A stretch of DNA of 64,000 nucleotides, from positions 142,594 to 206,593 of the forward strand of contig JAENYT010000002.1 in assembly GCA_016841665.1 (NCBI GenBank), given 5' to 3'. This document shows, one piece after another, positions 45,188-54,917 of the stretch. The translations under genes were made by a program, and so were the position numbers. The stretch is from Methanobacteriota archaeon. Its GTDB lineage: Archaea > Halobacteriota > Methanomicrobia > Methanomicrobiales > Methanomicrobiaceae. How positions within the stretch are numbered: the stretch's first letter is position 1; every line of letters starts with the position of its first letter. The notes beneath the pieces are model-generated. The model searched no databases. It had not been told where the DNA came from and worked only from the letters and a program-made list of their open reading frames with translations.

Positions 45188-46363
45188 ATGACACGAAGCC
45201 GTGCGATTTTCGGCCTCTCGGCAGCACACCTGATCACCGATCTCTACAGCCCGGTTCTCCCGGCAATTCTCCCCCTGCTCATCCTCGAACACGGGTATTC
45301 CTACCTCACGGCGGGAATCATCGTCACCGTCTTCCAGCTCACCTCATCCTTTACGCAGCCCATCGTGGGATGGCTGTACGACAGAAAAGGGATCGCAATC
45401 CATATCAGCTATAGCGTTCTGCTCGGGTCGGTATTCATCTCGGCGGTGGGGCTCCTCGACAGCTATCCTCTCATCCTGGCCTTTGCGGCAATCGGGGCGC
45501 TGGGACACGCGTTTTTCCACCCCAGTGCCCTGGGCACGGTGAGCAAACTTGCCGAAGACCGAAGCAGGGGCAGGTTGACCTCGTACTTTGTCGTCGGGGG
45601 GAACCTGGGATTTGCGATCGGCCCGGTGCTTGCCGGGGCCGCGGCGGGCATCTTCGGCCTCGAGGGGATGATCGTGCTGGTGGTGCCGGGGCTGATCACG
45701 GCGTTTGTGCTCAAGCGGATCCTCCCTCCCCCTGCAACAAATCCTGTACACGCCGAGGGGAAAACGCCGGAAGGCAGTGTGCCTCGTACCACCCTTATCG
45801 CTGCAGGGCTTCTGGTCCTCGGTTCGGCGTTTCGCGCATGGGCAATCTTTGCCACGATGGCCTTTCTTCCGACCTACCTCACCGAACGCGGCTTTAGCGT
45901 GGTGAGCGCCAACCTCATGGTTACGGTGATGCTGCTCTGCGGTGTGGTCGGCCAGGTGATCGGCGGGACAATCTCAGACCGCTACGGGCGCAAAGAGTAC
46001 ACGCTCTTCGGGGTCGCCGCCGCCATCCCTCCCTTCTGGGTCTTCCTTCACAGCCAGGGGACGATTGCATTCATGGCGCTGTTTCTCTTTGGCTTTTTCC
46101 TGTGGTCGACCTTTTCGGTCACCATCGCCATGGCGCACGAACTCGTGCCCGGCAGCGTGGGGGTTGTGTCGGGGCTCATGTTGGGGCTCGCCGTGGGCGC
46201 GGGAGGTGCCGGAGTGGCGGTGAGCGGTTATATCGCGGATATGTTCAGTCTCCAGTCCGCCCTCTTCGGACTGCTTGTTCCCATCGCTATGGCATTTCTG
46301 CTTTTTTTCCTGGTTCCCTTCCCCTGGAGACTGTTTCGGCGCGATGCACGCGAAGTTGCATAG
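45188..46363 (+). CDS. Major facilitator superfamily transporter (Fsr-like)
   Basis: 391 residues with about twelve hydrophobic helices. GWLYDRKGIAI is the loop 2-3 motif, GHAFFHPSALGTVSKLAE and SDRYGRKEYTLFG the repeat in the second half. The pattern is closest to fosmidomycin-resistance-type exporters. Substrate unknown. Starts 4 bp after the methyltransferase stop and is the last gene of this run. Confidence 0.85.
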   Translation: MTRSRAIFGLSAAHLITDLYSPVLPAILPLLILEHGYSYLTAGIIVTVFQLTSSFTQPIVGWLYDRKGIAIHISYSVLLGSVFISAVGLLDSYPLILAFAAIGALGHAFFHPSALGTVSKLAEDRSRGRLTSYFVVGGNLGFAIGPVLAGAAAGIFGLEGMIVLVVPGLITAFVLKRILPPPATNPVHAEGKTPEGSVPRTTLIAAGLLVLGSAFRAWAIFATMAFLPTYLTERGFSVVSANLMVTVMLLCGVVGQVIGGTISDRYGRKEYTLFGVAAAIPPFWVFLHSQGTIAFMALFLFGFFLWSTFSVTIAMAHELVPGSVGVVSGLMLGLAVGAGGAGVAVSGYIADMFSLQSALFGLLVPIAMAFLLFFLVPFPWRLFRRDAREVA

Positions 46364-46611
46364 ATCGCGGCGATACCTGGAGCATCCACGCTCCCACCAC
46401 CGGGGACGCAACATAGATCGCGACAATCCCCCCAGACATGCGGCTCCTTCCGGGAATTTTTTCTCTCATCCAGGAATCGCAGGAGATGCCGGCATCGTCT
46501 CCGCTCCCCATCTCCCGGCGCCCTCCCGGGAAGCGCGGGGGTGATCCTCCTCTGGCAGGGACACCCTGGCCCCGTTCTTGAGGGGGAGAATGACTCAGGG
46601 TTCCGCCTCAA
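46364..46611. other. Intergenic region between convergent genes
   Basis: 248 bp between the MFS gene and the convergent ftrB. ATAGATCGCG occurs twice (46362-46371 and 46412-46421). No gene or clear terminator is seen. Confidence 0.5.
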
Positions 46612-46980
46612 TCACTTCTCGGTCTCGTGCTCGACCAGAGGGTGATCTGGTTCAGGAATCTTTTCTCCTTTCAGGAGTTCTTCAAAGAATTTGTCATCGA
46701 AAAAGAGGTTGCAGTGACAGTGGCCACGCGTGGCGATTTCCTCCTCGTGGTAGATGCAGGGGCAGATGATTTCCTTATCCGTCTCGGGATCCCCGCTTCT
46801 GATACGGCAGGGGCAATAGCGCTGGCCGTGCCGGATGTAATTTCGCGCAAGCCCCCGGATCACTGCTTTCACCTGCTTCTCGATGTAGTTGATCGACCAG
46901 CCGTGCTCCTCTGCATATTCTTTCGCCCATGCATAAATCTCCTCTTCGAGGCGTTTCTGTTTCTCCTCAAGCTCCGGCAT
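46612..46980 (-). CDS. ftrB: Ferredoxin:thioredoxin reductase catalytic subunit
   Basis: 122 residues with the FTR cysteine pattern CPC (in RYCPCRI), then CPC (in ICPCIYHE), then CHC (in GHCHCNLFF). These hold a [4Fe-4S] cluster and an active disulfide that pass electrons from ferredoxin to thioredoxin. There is no variable subunit, as usual in archaea. It follows purQ at a 2-bp gap at the end of the cofG-purCSQ operon. Confidence 0.9.
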   Translation of the reverse strand: MPELEEKQKRLEEEIYAWAKEYAEEHGWSINYIEKQVKAVIRGLARNYIRHGQRYCPCRIRSGDPETDKEIICPCIYHEEEIATRGHCHCNLFFDDKFFEELLKGEKIPEPDHPLVEHETEK

Positions 46981-46982
46981 CG

Positions 46983-47681
46983 TTACTCCCCTCGTGCGAT
47001 ATATGCGATCATCGAATCAAATAGTCTTTTTCCATCCAACGACCCGAGAACGTTCTCAGAAGCCCGCTCCGGGTGAGGCATCATCATCAGGACATTCTGT
47101 CCTTTCCCGAGGATTCCGGTGATGTTCCCAAGCGATCCGTTCGGGTTGCTCTCTTCAGTGACCGAGCCCTGTTCGTCGCAGAAACGGAACGCGATACGCC
47201 CATCCCGCTCCAGTCTCTCAAGGTTTTCGGGTGAGGTGACAAACCGCCCCTCTTTGTGGGCGATGGGGATGCGGATCACTTCACCCTTGCGGTAGGCCGA
47301 GGTGAAGGGCGAGTCCGCAGTTTCCACGCGTAAATATACCCATTCGCAGATGAACTTTGGTGCCCGGTTCATGGTGAAGGTTCCCTCAACGAGCCCGCTC
47401 TCCGCGCCGATCTGTGCTCCGTTGCAGATGCCCAGCACGAGCCCTCCTGCCCCGGCATGACCGATGATATCGGCCATGATGGGAGTTCTGGCGGCGATTG
47501 CACCTGCTCTCAGGTAATCCCCGTAGGAAAACCCTCCCGGAATCACCACCGCGTCGTAGCGGTCCCCCAGCCGTTCCTTATACCAGACAAGATCGGTGTC
47601 CACGCCGCAGACCGATTCGAGTACGTGGTGCACGTCCCGGTCGCAGTTGCTGCCCCCGAACTGAACCACGGCAAACCTCAT
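46983..47681 (-). CDS. purQ: Phosphoribosylformylglycinamidine synthase, glutaminase subunit
   Basis: The ATG at 47681, in a 4-bp overlap with purS, gives 232 residues; the longer frame is not PurQ-like. It is the class I glutaminase of FGAM synthase: VVIPGGFSYGDYLRAGAI, VLGICNGAQIG (nucleophile Cys) and the MPHPER His-x-Glu. It supplies ammonia to PurL, which is not in this window. Confidence 0.95.
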   Translation of the reverse strand: MRFAVVQFGGSNCDRDVHHVLESVCGVDTDLVWYKERLGDRYDAVVIPGGFSYGDYLRAGAIAARTPIMADIIGHAGAGGLVLGICNGAQIGAESGLVEGTFTMNRAPKFICEWVYLRVETADSPFTSAYRKGEVIRIPIAHKEGRFVTSPENLERLERDGRIAFRFCDEQGSVTEESNPNGSLGNITGILGKGQNVLMMMPHPERASENVLGSLDGKRLFDSMIAYIARGE

Positions 47682-47923
47682 TGCGCAACCTCGATACAGT
47701 AGTCGTGTATGACGGGATTTGCCAGCAGGCGCTCGCACATCTCGGTTGCTCTGGTTCGCGCCTCATCCGCTGTCGGGGCATTGACCGTAATACAATATAC
47801 ATTTGCGGTTTTCAGGCCTTCCGTGGCAAATCCGAGGTTATTGAGGGCATGCTGTATGGCTCTCGCCTCGGGATCCAGCATGCCTTCTTTCAGTGCAATG
47901 GTAATCTGTACTTCGAACTTCAT
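47678..47923 (-). CDS. purS: Phosphoribosylformylglycinamidine synthase subunit PurS
   Basis: 81 residues, VQITIALKEGMLDPEARAIQ and ALNNLGFATEGLKTANVY, the typical PurS. It bridges PurL and PurQ. Both ends overlap neighbours by 4 bp, giving tight coupling purC-purS-purQ. Confidence 0.93.
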   Translation of the reverse strand: MKFEVQITIALKEGMLDPEARAIQHALNNLGFATEGLKTANVYCITVNAPTADEARTRATEMCERLLANPVIHDYCIEVAQ

Positions 47924-48642
47924 CCTCTTCCTCCCGAATACCCGGGTATGATTCTCTGCACAACACGCCCATAGGCGGAAAGCACATCGCCCCTGTCAAA
48001 CCGATAGACATCTTTGTCGAGTGACTCGCCGGTTTCCCTGTCCCACAGGCGCATGGAATCCATGCTAATCTCGTCGCCAAGGAGTATCGCACCCCCCACT
48101 TTCCCGAACTCGATCTTGAAGTCGACGAGGGTGATCCCCCGCTCTCTGAAATATGCTGACAGCAGGCGGTTGATCTCGAGTGTCGTCTTCCGGATGGCGT
48201 CGATCTCCTCGCGATTCAGAAGATCCAGCGCCATAATGATGTCATCATTGATCATCGGGTCGTGGCGGGCATCGTCCTTGAAGTCCATCACAATGACGGG
48301 CGGATCGAACACCTGCCCCTCGGCAAAGGGATACCGGCGCACAATGGATCCTGCAGCACGGTTCCGCACGATAACTTCCAGCGGTATCATGGCAAGTTCC
48401 CTGACGATCATGGTGCGCTCGTCCACCATGCGGACAAAATGGGTTGCGATCCCATGGCTCTCAAGGTGCTCAAAGAAAAAGGCTGATACGGCTGCGTTGA
48501 AAACACCCTTTCCCGAAAGGACGTCCTTTTTCTCCCCGTCGAACGCCGTGATATCATCTCTGAACCGGACGATCAGCTCCCCCGGTTGTTCCGAGCGGTA
48601 AACCGATTTTGCTTTCCCTTCATACAGGGGCTCGCTGTTCAT
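47920..48642 (-). CDS. purC: SAICAR synthase
   Basis: ATP-dependent joining of CAIR and aspartate in purine synthesis. 240 residues; LYEGKAKSVYRSE, FRDDITAFDGEKKD, IVRNRAAGSIVRR, EFGKVGGAILLGDEIS and DSMRLWD are all present. ATGA-type overlaps with cofG before it and purS after it. Confidence 0.95.
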   Translation of the reverse strand: MNSEPLYEGKAKSVYRSEQPGELIVRFRDDITAFDGEKKDVLSGKGVFNAAVSAFFFEHLESHGIATHFVRMVDERTMIVRELAMIPLEVIVRNRAAGSIVRRYPFAEGQVFDPPVIVMDFKDDARHDPMINDDIIMALDLLNREEIDAIRKTTLEINRLLSAYFRERGITLVDFKIEFGKVGGAILLGDEISMDSMRLWDRETGESLDKDVYRFDRGDVLSAYGRVVQRIIPGYSGGRG

Positions 48643-49625
48643 GAACCCTCTCTCTCCTCAATCATGTGCGCAAGGTGTCTGATAAGCCCTTCGATATTGG
48701 GGTGATACCATCCTTTTTCGATGTATTGGGGATAAATACAGAGCCTTTCTCGCAGTACGGCATCACCCACGAGTTCTTTTAAGCGGGCGATCTGGGGCCA
48801 GGGGTGTTCGGGGTTGACGTAATCGATGGTCAGGGGTGATACCCCTCCGAGATCATCGACGCCGCACCCGATGAGCATCCGGGCATCGGCAAGGTTGGGA
48901 GGAATCTGGACCGCCACATCACGCGGGAGGATCTCCCCTGCCATGCGTATGGTCTCGCAGATCTCCTCGCTGTCCGGCACCGGGGCCCCCTCCATCGGTG
49001 TTCCTTCCTTCGGGCAGAAGTTCTGGATGATGACCTCCTGGATATGCCCGTAGCGCCGGTGAAGCCCCGCAATGACCTCAAGCGATTCTTCCCGGTCCGA
49101 TGTACGCTCCCCGATCCCGATCAGCAGCCCGGTGGTGAAGGGGATCTTAAGCTTGCCAGCGTTCTCCATCATCTCGATGCGTACCGCCGGATCCTTGCCG
49201 GGTGAGTTCCTGTGGGCCGGGATGTCCGCGGTCGTCTCCAGCATGAGCCCCATGCTGGCATTTACCGGTTTGAAACGCTCCAGCTCTTCATAGGTCATAA
49301 TACCGGCATTGGTGTGGGGGAGGAGCCCTGCCCTGATGCTCTCCCAGCACATGTCATAGCAGTAGTCAAGGATGCTCTCATAACCGATTGCCCGGATCAT
49401 GCGTTGAAAGCCGGGCTCCTCTTCCGGCCGTTCGCCGAACGTGAAGAGTACCTCGGTGCATCCCAGCACCTCCCCCCGGCGAAGGTTCGTTACTACCTCG
49501 CCGGGTTGCATGAGACATCCTTCACCGACCGGGGTCCGAAAAATGCAATAGCCGCACCTGTTCCTGCATACCGTGGTGAGAGGAAGAAACACATTGCGGG
49601 AGAACGTGATCACGCGGTGCTGCAT
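48639..49625 (-). CDS. cofG: FO synthase subunit 1 (radical SAM)
   Basis: Makes the deazaflavin FO of coenzyme F420 with CofH. The ATG at 49625 gives 328 residues and places radical SAM Cys at 20, 24 and 27 (CRNRCGYC); further upstream ATGs extend into non-family sequence. Also GCTEVLFTFGERPEE, NASMGLMLE and NFCPKEGTPM. cofH is not in the window. It heads the purC-purS-purQ-ftrB operon with an ATGA overlap. Confidence 0.93.
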   Translation of the reverse strand: MQHRVITFSRNVFLPLTTVCRNRCGYCIFRTPVGEGCLMQPGEVVTNLRRGEVLGCTEVLFTFGERPEEEPGFQRMIRAIGYESILDYCYDMCWESIRAGLLPHTNAGIMTYEELERFKPVNASMGLMLETTADIPAHRNSPGKDPAVRIEMMENAGKLKIPFTTGLLIGIGERTSDREESLEVIAGLHRRYGHIQEVIIQNFCPKEGTPMEGAPVPDSEEICETIRMAGEILPRDVAVQIPPNLADARMLIGCGVDDLGGVSPLTIDYVNPEHPWPQIARLKELVGDAVLRERLCIYPQYIEKGWYHPNIEGLIRHLAHMIEEREGS

Positions 49626-49795
49626 GGATATATGTGGGCATGTATCCACATCAACTGTTCGGAGCACCGCCTTCCTGCAATGCCCCGCAATGAAGCCCTG
49701 TGGGCTCCCAGCGCACCAGAAGATCCGGGCATGAATACCCTCGAGAATTGCTTGTTTCGATGCCTTTTTGACCATTCCGCAACAACGTTTTGAAA

Positions 49796-50428
49796 ATGTG
49801 TGTTCAGGCTATCATCCCGTTTAAACCGGTAAACCCGAAGACGAGACTTTCCTGTATCTTAACCCAGCCGGAACGGGAACAATTCGCACGGGTGATGCTC
49901 GACGACGTCATTTCGGCGGTCACCGGGGCCGGGTGCAAGCCGTACATCCTCTCCACACATCCCTTCTCCTGTGACGATGCCGAGACGGTGGTCAAAGACA
50001 TGGGTCTGAACGAAGCGCTGAATGCGTGCCTTTCTGCGCTCCATCACCCCATGCTCATCATCATGGCCGACCTTCCTCTGGTCACGGTGGATGCCGTTTC
50101 GCGTCTTTTGCATACGGCGGCGGATGTCGGCATTGTACCGGGCCGGGGTGGCGGGACAAATTCGCTGTATATTAAAAACCCGCAACTGTTCCACGTCGAT
50201 TTTTACGGGGCGAGCTTCCGGGATCATGTCAATATTGCCCGTGCGGCGGGCATGAGCATCGAAGTTATCGATTCCTTCCGCCTGCATACCGATGTCGATG
50301 AAAAAGAGGATCTTGTTGAGATTCTCCTTCACGGCGAAGGAAAGAGCAGGGAATTCTTAATGGAACTCGGGTTTGCGCTTTCCATCGAAAAGGGACGGGT
50401 TGGCATTCAGCGCAACTCCCATAAATAG
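49796..50428 (+). CDS. cofC: 2-phospho-L-lactate guanylyltransferase
   Basis: Activates 2-phospholactate (or PEP) with GTP for F420 synthesis. The ATG at 49796 gives 210 residues: MCVQAIIPFKPVNPKTRLS, MADLPLVTVDAVS and GRGGGTNSLYI. Its 3' end overlaps the convergent cofE by 72 bp, so the C-termini of two enzymes of the same pathway are coded on opposite strands of one segment. It is divergent from cofG. Confidence 0.92.
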   Translation: MCVQAIIPFKPVNPKTRLSCILTQPEREQFARVMLDDVISAVTGAGCKPYILSTHPFSCDDAETVVKDMGLNEALNACLSALHHPMLIIMADLPLVTVDAVSRLLHTAADVGIVPGRGGGTNSLYIKNPQLFHVDFYGASFRDHVNIARAAGMSIEVIDSFRLHTDVDEKEDLVEILLHGEGKSREFLMELGFALSIEKGRVGIQRNSHK

Positions 50429-51160
50429 ACATTCTGAGGCAGCGATACTCTCCACGCCTCTCACTCCTGAGAGTGTGAGCCCGAGACCGCGGACGACTGC
50501 CGCAGGGACACACTCGTCGGCCTCGCCCATCACCAGCTCGCAGGCAGATGCGATATTGTCGGCGACCGCGGATTTTGTCACTTCAAGCTGCCTTCCGTAG
50601 AGATCGAAGCGCCCCCGTTCGTCTTCGACTGCATCAAGTCCCGAGCAGCCGATTGCCACGCCGCTGCACCCCAGTCTCATTGCATGGGTGCGGGAATCCG
50701 CGATGATCACACCGATGCGAACCCCGCACTCCCTCTCGACCCCCTTACGGATGCGTTCGGCGCTAAAGTCGGGATCTCTGGGGAGTTTAACCACCGTCCC
50801 CGGCGGGGCGTTCGATCCGTCGATCCCCGCGTTGGGGAGGAGGGTCCCGTTCTTCATGCAAAGCAGAAATCCGGGGATTCCCCCGATGATATCGTCACTC
50901 TCTTCCAGCACAACCTCCACGAGCCGGGGGTCCATCTGGTACGCGGCTGCAAGACGGTGCGCCTCGTCAGAGGGGATGATCCCGTCCAGCCGTGCAATAT
51001 TGCCCTCGGCTGTGGCAACGGCCGTTTCGGCGATGACCAGCACATCGCCCTCCTCAAACCCACCGATCGCGCCTGCTGCCTCGATGAGGACGGGGAGCAT
51101 GTCGTCGCCCACACTGATGATCCCGGTATTCAGCCCGTATACACAAAACTGCAGACTCAT
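50357..51160 (-). CDS. cofE: F420-0:gamma-glutamyl ligase
   Basis: Adds gamma-linked glutamates to F420-0 with GTP. 267 residues with DVLVIAETAVATAEGNIARL, KNGTLLPNAGIDGSNAPPG, DSRTHAMRLGCSGVAIG and DNIASACELVMGEADE. It is the last gene of the glyA-folD-folP-cofE run; it starts inside the folP end (4-bp overlap). Confidence 0.93.
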   Translation of the reverse strand: MSLQFCVYGLNTGIISVGDDMLPVLIEAAGAIGGFEEGDVLVIAETAVATAEGNIARLDGIIPSDEAHRLAAAYQMDPRLVEVVLEESDDIIGGIPGFLLCMKNGTLLPNAGIDGSNAPPGTVVKLPRDPDFSAERIRKGVERECGVRIGVIIADSRTHAMRLGCSGVAIGCSGLDAVEDERGRFDLYGRQLEVTKSAVADNIASACELVMGEADECVPAAVVRGLGLTLSGVRGVESIAASECLFMGVALNANPSLFDGKRKPEFH

Positions 51161-51969
51161 GGATTTCGCTCCAGGTAGGCAAGGACCCTGATCAGGTCAC
51201 GCGTCTCTGCAACATCATGGGTCCGGACCAGGGATGCCCCCCGCAGAATGAGGCCGTAGGTCACGGCAAGCGACCCGCTGAGGCGTTGCTCTGTTGGCTT
51301 GTCGAGTAAATCGCCGATGAATGATTTTCTCGAAACGGCTGCAAGCAGTGGCCTGTCAAACACAAGAAAACGAGAGAAATGCCTGCAGAGATCCCAGTCG
51401 TGTGCCGGTAGCTTCTCCTCCCTCCACCTCCCCACGGCCGGATCGAGGACAAATTCCTTGATTCCTGCTTCACTGGCTCGTTCTACCACGCGGGCGAGGG
51501 CATCGACCGTGGCCTCCACCCCGATGGCATCGCCCGGACGCCCTACCGAGGCCATCAGGATTGCGGGAAGTCCTGCATCGCCGATCCGCACCGCCATATT
51601 CCCATCAATGAGTCCGCTGATATCGTTGACGGCCTGAATGTCGTAGGCAAGGCAGGCTTCGAGCACCTCCGGGTGCATGGTGTCCACCGAGACGGCAATG
51701 CCGAGTCCCGCGCACTCCCCCAGCGCGCCGATCATGCGCGCCTTCTCTTCCGCCACGCTGAGAGGAGGAGCCCCCGGTGCCGTGCTGCGCGCGCCGATAT
51801 CGATGATATCGGCACCCTGCGCGATGAGGTCTTGCGCCCTCCGGCGCACGCCATCGGTGCTCACGAAGGATCGTGAAAAAAAGGACTCGGGGCTGCAGTT
51901 GATGATGCCCATGAGACGGACAGGGCTATCGGTACCGAGGGTCACGGCACCTATCGTACACGTCCGCAT
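51157..51969 (-). CDS. folP: Dihydropteroate synthase family protein
   Basis: 270-residue TIM barrel with [60 protein letters not shown] and the final RTHDV. In bacteria it joins pABA to pterin; in methanogens such proteins may serve methanopterin synthesis. Here it lies with folD and glyA. Its start overlaps the folD end by 19 bp. Confidence 0.88.
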   Translation of the reverse strand: MRTCTIGAVTLGTDSPVRLMGIINCSPESFFSRSFVSTDGVRRRAQDLIAQGADIIDIGARSTAPGAPPLSVAEEKARMIGALGECAGLGIAVSVDTMHPEVLEACLAYDIQAVNDISGLIDGNMAVRIGDAGLPAILMASVGRPGDAIGVEATVDALARVVERASEAGIKEFVLDPAVGRWREEKLPAHDWDLCRHFSRFLVFDRPLLAAVSRKSFIGDLLDKPTEQRLSGSLAVTYGLILRGASLVRTHDVAETRDLIRVLAYLERNP

Positions 51970-52796
51970 GCGCTCGCCCGAGCCGCCTCAAAGGTGTTTT
52001 CCATCAGCGTGGCAATGGTCATGGGGCCGACACCGCCGGGCACCGGGGAGATCGCCGCGGCGATCTCCTGTACCGCATCGAAGTCGACATCGCCGCACAG
52101 GTTCCCCTGTTCGTCCTGGTTGATGCCCACATCAATCACCACTGCGCCCTCTCGGACCATCTCTCTCGTCACAAAGCGTGCCCTCCCTACGGCGCTGATC
52201 AGGATATCGGCTCTCGCGGTCTCGGCACCGAGATCACGTGTCTTGGAATGGCAGATGGTGACGGTTGCATCGGCATTGAGCAGGAGCGCTGCCATCGGAC
52301 GGCCCACATCGATGCTCCGCCCTACGACCACGGCATGCATTCCCTCACATTTAATATCATATTCATCGAGCAGCGTCATGATCCCACCGGGTGTGCAGGG
52401 AACAAACCGCGGTTCTCCGCTGAAGAGGTAGCCCAGGTTGAGGGGGTGGAACCCGTCCACATCCTTGTCCGGAACGACCGCTTCGATGACCGTTTTGGTG
52501 TCCACCTGCCGGGGGAGGGGGAGCTGCACGAGGATACCGTTGATATCGGGGTCATGATTAAGGTGTGCAACCTGCTCAAGCACCGCCTCCGTGGTCGCGT
52601 CTCCCGGCAGTTCGACAGCGATTGAGGCGATCCCCACCCGTTCGCAGGCACGGTGCTTCATCCGCACGTACATCTGGGAGGCGGGGTCCTCGCCGACGAT
52701 CACGGTGGCAAGACGGGGGTAGAGACCGGACTCGTCAATCCTCTCTTTCAGCAGTTCAAGCCGCTTTTCCGAAGTTTTTTTGCCGTCGATTATCAT
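51951..52796 (-). CDS. folD: Methylenetetrahydrofolate dehydrogenase/cyclohydrolase
   Basis: 281 residues. [10 protein letters not shown] (catalytic Lys), [37 protein letters not shown] (NADP site) and [19 protein letters not shown] are the FolD signatures. The enzyme acts on tetrahydrofolate, not methanopterin, so its presence points to a folate C1 pool beside the methanogenic one. glyA ends 2 bp upstream of its start. Confidence 0.95.
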   Translation of the reverse strand: MIIDGKKTSEKRLELLKERIDESGLYPRLATVIVGEDPASQMYVRMKHRACERVGIASIAVELPGDATTEAVLEQVAHLNHDPDINGILVQLPLPRQVDTKTVIEAVVPDKDVDGFHPLNLGYLFSGEPRFVPCTPGGIMTLLDEYDIKCEGMHAVVVGRSIDVGRPMAALLLNADATVTICHSKTRDLGAETARADILISAVGRARFVTREMVREGAVVIDVGINQDEQGNLCGDVDFDAVQEIAAAISPVPGGVGPMTIATLMENTFEAARASACGRVR

Positions 52797-52798
52797 GC

Positions 52799-54058
52799 CT
52801 ACTCAGAAGGGGGTATTTCGGGATAGAGGGGGAAGCTGCCAGCCAGCGCCTCCACCTTTTTATGGGTCTGCCGGATCAGGGCATCGTTGTGGATATCCTT
52901 AAGGATTCCGGCGATCATTCGTGCGATAGTCCGCATCTCTTCCTCCTTCATACCCCGGGAAGTCACTGCAGGAGTGCCAACACGAAGGCCGCTCGTAACG
53001 AAGGGGCTTCTGGTCTCGCGAGGAATGGTATTTTTGTTGACCGTAATGTTTGCCTTCTCGAGCGCCTGTTCGGCCTCAAGGCCCGTGATGCCCTGGTTGG
53101 TAAGGTCGAGGAGAATGAGGTGGTTGTCGGTTCCGCCGGAGACGAGATCGAGCCCTTCATCGAGGAAGACCTCCGCCATTGTCTGCGAATTCTTGATGAT
53201 CTGCCTGCAGTAGTCGGTAAACAAGGGGTGCATTGCTTCCTTGAAGCAGACGGCCTTGCCGGTGATGACGTGCATGAGGGGCCCGCCCTGCATGCCGGGA
53301 AAGATTGAACGGTCGATGTCTGCCGCGTATTCCTTGTTGCACATTATGGCGCCGCCGCGAGGGCCGCGCAGCGTCTTGTGGGTGGTGGTGGTGGTGAAGT
53401 TCACGACTCCTACCGGCGAGTTATGAAGGCCGGTTGCGCATAATCCGGCGATATGGGCGATGTCAGCCATACAGAGCGCATCCACGCTTTCAGCGATCTC
53501 CTGAAATGCCTTAAAGTCAATCTCACGGGGGTACGCGCTCGCGCCGCATACGATCAGCTTTGGTTTCTCTTTGCGCGCCTGTTCCTCGATGGCCCCATAG
53601 TCAAGCATCTCGCTCTCGGAATCGACACCGTAGTGGGAGATCGTGTACCACTTGCCGGTGATATTGACCGGAGATCCGTGGGATAGGTGGCCTCCCTGCG
53701 CGAGGTCCTGGCTCATTATCATCTCCCTGTGCTTCAGGTAGGCCATATATACTGCCTGGTTGGCCTGGCTTCCGGAATGAGGCTGAACATTTGCGTGTTC
53801 TGCGCCAAAAAGCTCGCAGAGGCGGTCGCGTGCGATATTTTCAACAATATCGTGAAATTCGCACCCTCCGTAGTATCGTTTGCCCGGATACCCCTCCGCG
53901 TATTTATTTGTCATGATGGAGCCGACTGCTTCCAGCACTCCCCTGCTGACAACGTTTTCTGAAGCAATGAGTTCAAGCCCCGTTATTTGGCGAAGGCGTT
54001 CCTGTTCGATGATTTCAGCGATTTCTGGATCATGGTCGGCCAGATACGACATATGCAA
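52799..54058 (-). CDS. glyA: Serine hydroxymethyltransferase
   Basis: Interconverts serine and glycine, moving the C1 unit to a pterin. 419 residues; [36 protein letters not shown] (PLP Lys) and the C-terminal [15 protein letters not shown] are clear. First gene of the glyA-folD-folP-cofE operon; the promoter would lie in the AT-rich 54070-54170 stretch, which it shares with the divergent coiled-coil gene. Confidence 0.96.
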   Translation of the reverse strand: MHMSYLADHDPEIAEIIEQERLRQITGLELIASENVVSRGVLEAVGSIMTNKYAEGYPGKRYYGGCEFHDIVENIARDRLCELFGAEHANVQPHSGSQANQAVYMAYLKHREMIMSQDLAQGGHLSHGSPVNITGKWYTISHYGVDSESEMLDYGAIEEQARKEKPKLIVCGASAYPREIDFKAFQEIAESVDALCMADIAHIAGLCATGLHNSPVGVVNFTTTTTHKTLRGPRGGAIMCNKEYAADIDRSIFPGMQGGPLMHVITGKAVCFKEAMHPLFTDYCRQIIKNSQTMAEVFLDEGLDLVSGGTDNHLILLDLTNQGITGLEAEQALEKANITVNKNTIPRETRSPFVTSGLRVGTPAVTSRGMKEEEMRTIARMIAGILKDIHNDALIRQTHKKVEALAGSFPLYPEIPPSE

Positions 54059-54270
54059 AAAGGTTGGCGTGATAGGGTAATTATCTTTTCTTGCAAGGAG
54101 AAATTGCGCAAATGCTCTTCAGAACTGCCGTGTATTATAATTGGTTCTGATATATTCTCGATTCTTCGGTGTATTCCTCTCCTGCGAGTAAAACAAATCT
54201 TTTTTCACCGAGCACTGTGCAACATCATACTATCACTCTATGGTCAGGCCAGGATACAGGGGGATCATCA

Positions 54271-54876
54271 ATGGCGCAGAAAGATGGAATAATTCGAAAT
54301 CTTGAACACCAGCTGAGAGAACGGGACCAGGAGATTGAACGGTTGACATCCGAGACGCATCAGGAATCACAGGACCTTCACAAGATGAAAGACCTTGAAA
54401 TGAAGGTAGTCGAAATGGAGAGCATGATCAAAGGGCTCACCGAAGAGCTGCTCGATCTCAAATCGGTGGTCAGGAAACTCGTGCGTGTGCAGGAGGAGCG
54501 CGAGGTGCGGGAGAGGCAACCTCCTGCTCCTGTGACGATTTCGAGGCAGGCACCGGAACCCGTGGCACCACAGCCCCCGCAGGGAAAGCCCGAGACGCCG
54601 GCTGTGGCAAAGGGTGGGGCTGAGCCCGAGAGCGTTCCTGCACCTGCCCCGAAAGAGCGGCATGACACGGTCATGATCATGCAGGCAGACGGGACCCTCA
54701 AGCCCGAGCAACGGCATGCCGAGGATATGATCATTGCCAGCAACAGGCCCGGGATACCGCAAAAAAATGCGGCGCGCCCATCGTCAGATAAGATTATCAT
54801 CGGCAAAAGGGAAGTGAAAGGGGAAAGCAGCGCGAAAGCTCCGCTCATTTACGCAGAAGACGAAGACAAATCATAG
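54271..54876 (+). CDS. Coiled-coil protein upstream of smc
   Basis: The ATG at 54271 after GGGGATC gives 201 residues. Residues 8-80 are a heptad-rich coiled coil (LEHQLRERDQEIERLTSE and later MESMIKGLTEELLDLKSVV). Then a Pro/Ala-rich linker (about 85-130), and a short conserved-looking tail with HDTVMIMQADGTLKPEQ and KIIIGKREVKGE. No family is recognised. It is 41 bp before smc and probably on the same transcript, so a role in chromosome organisation is possible. Confidence 0.65.
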   Translation: MAQKDGIIRNLEHQLRERDQEIERLTSETHQESQDLHKMKDLEMKVVEMESMIKGLTEELLDLKSVVRKLVRVQEEREVRERQPPAPVTISRQAPEPVAPQPPQGKPETPAVAKGGAEPESVPAPAPKERHDTVMIMQADGTLKPEQRHAEDMIIASNRPGIPQKNAARPSSDKIIIGKREVKGESSAKAPLIYAEDEDKS

Positions 54877-54917
54877 CGATCTCTATCTGACAACGAACTA
54901 TCACGGGAGCCTGGTCC

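Noticed and set aside
52565..53308. 247-residue plus-strand frame in folD/glyA
   Set aside because: Antisense to both genes, Arg/Pro-rich; no support.
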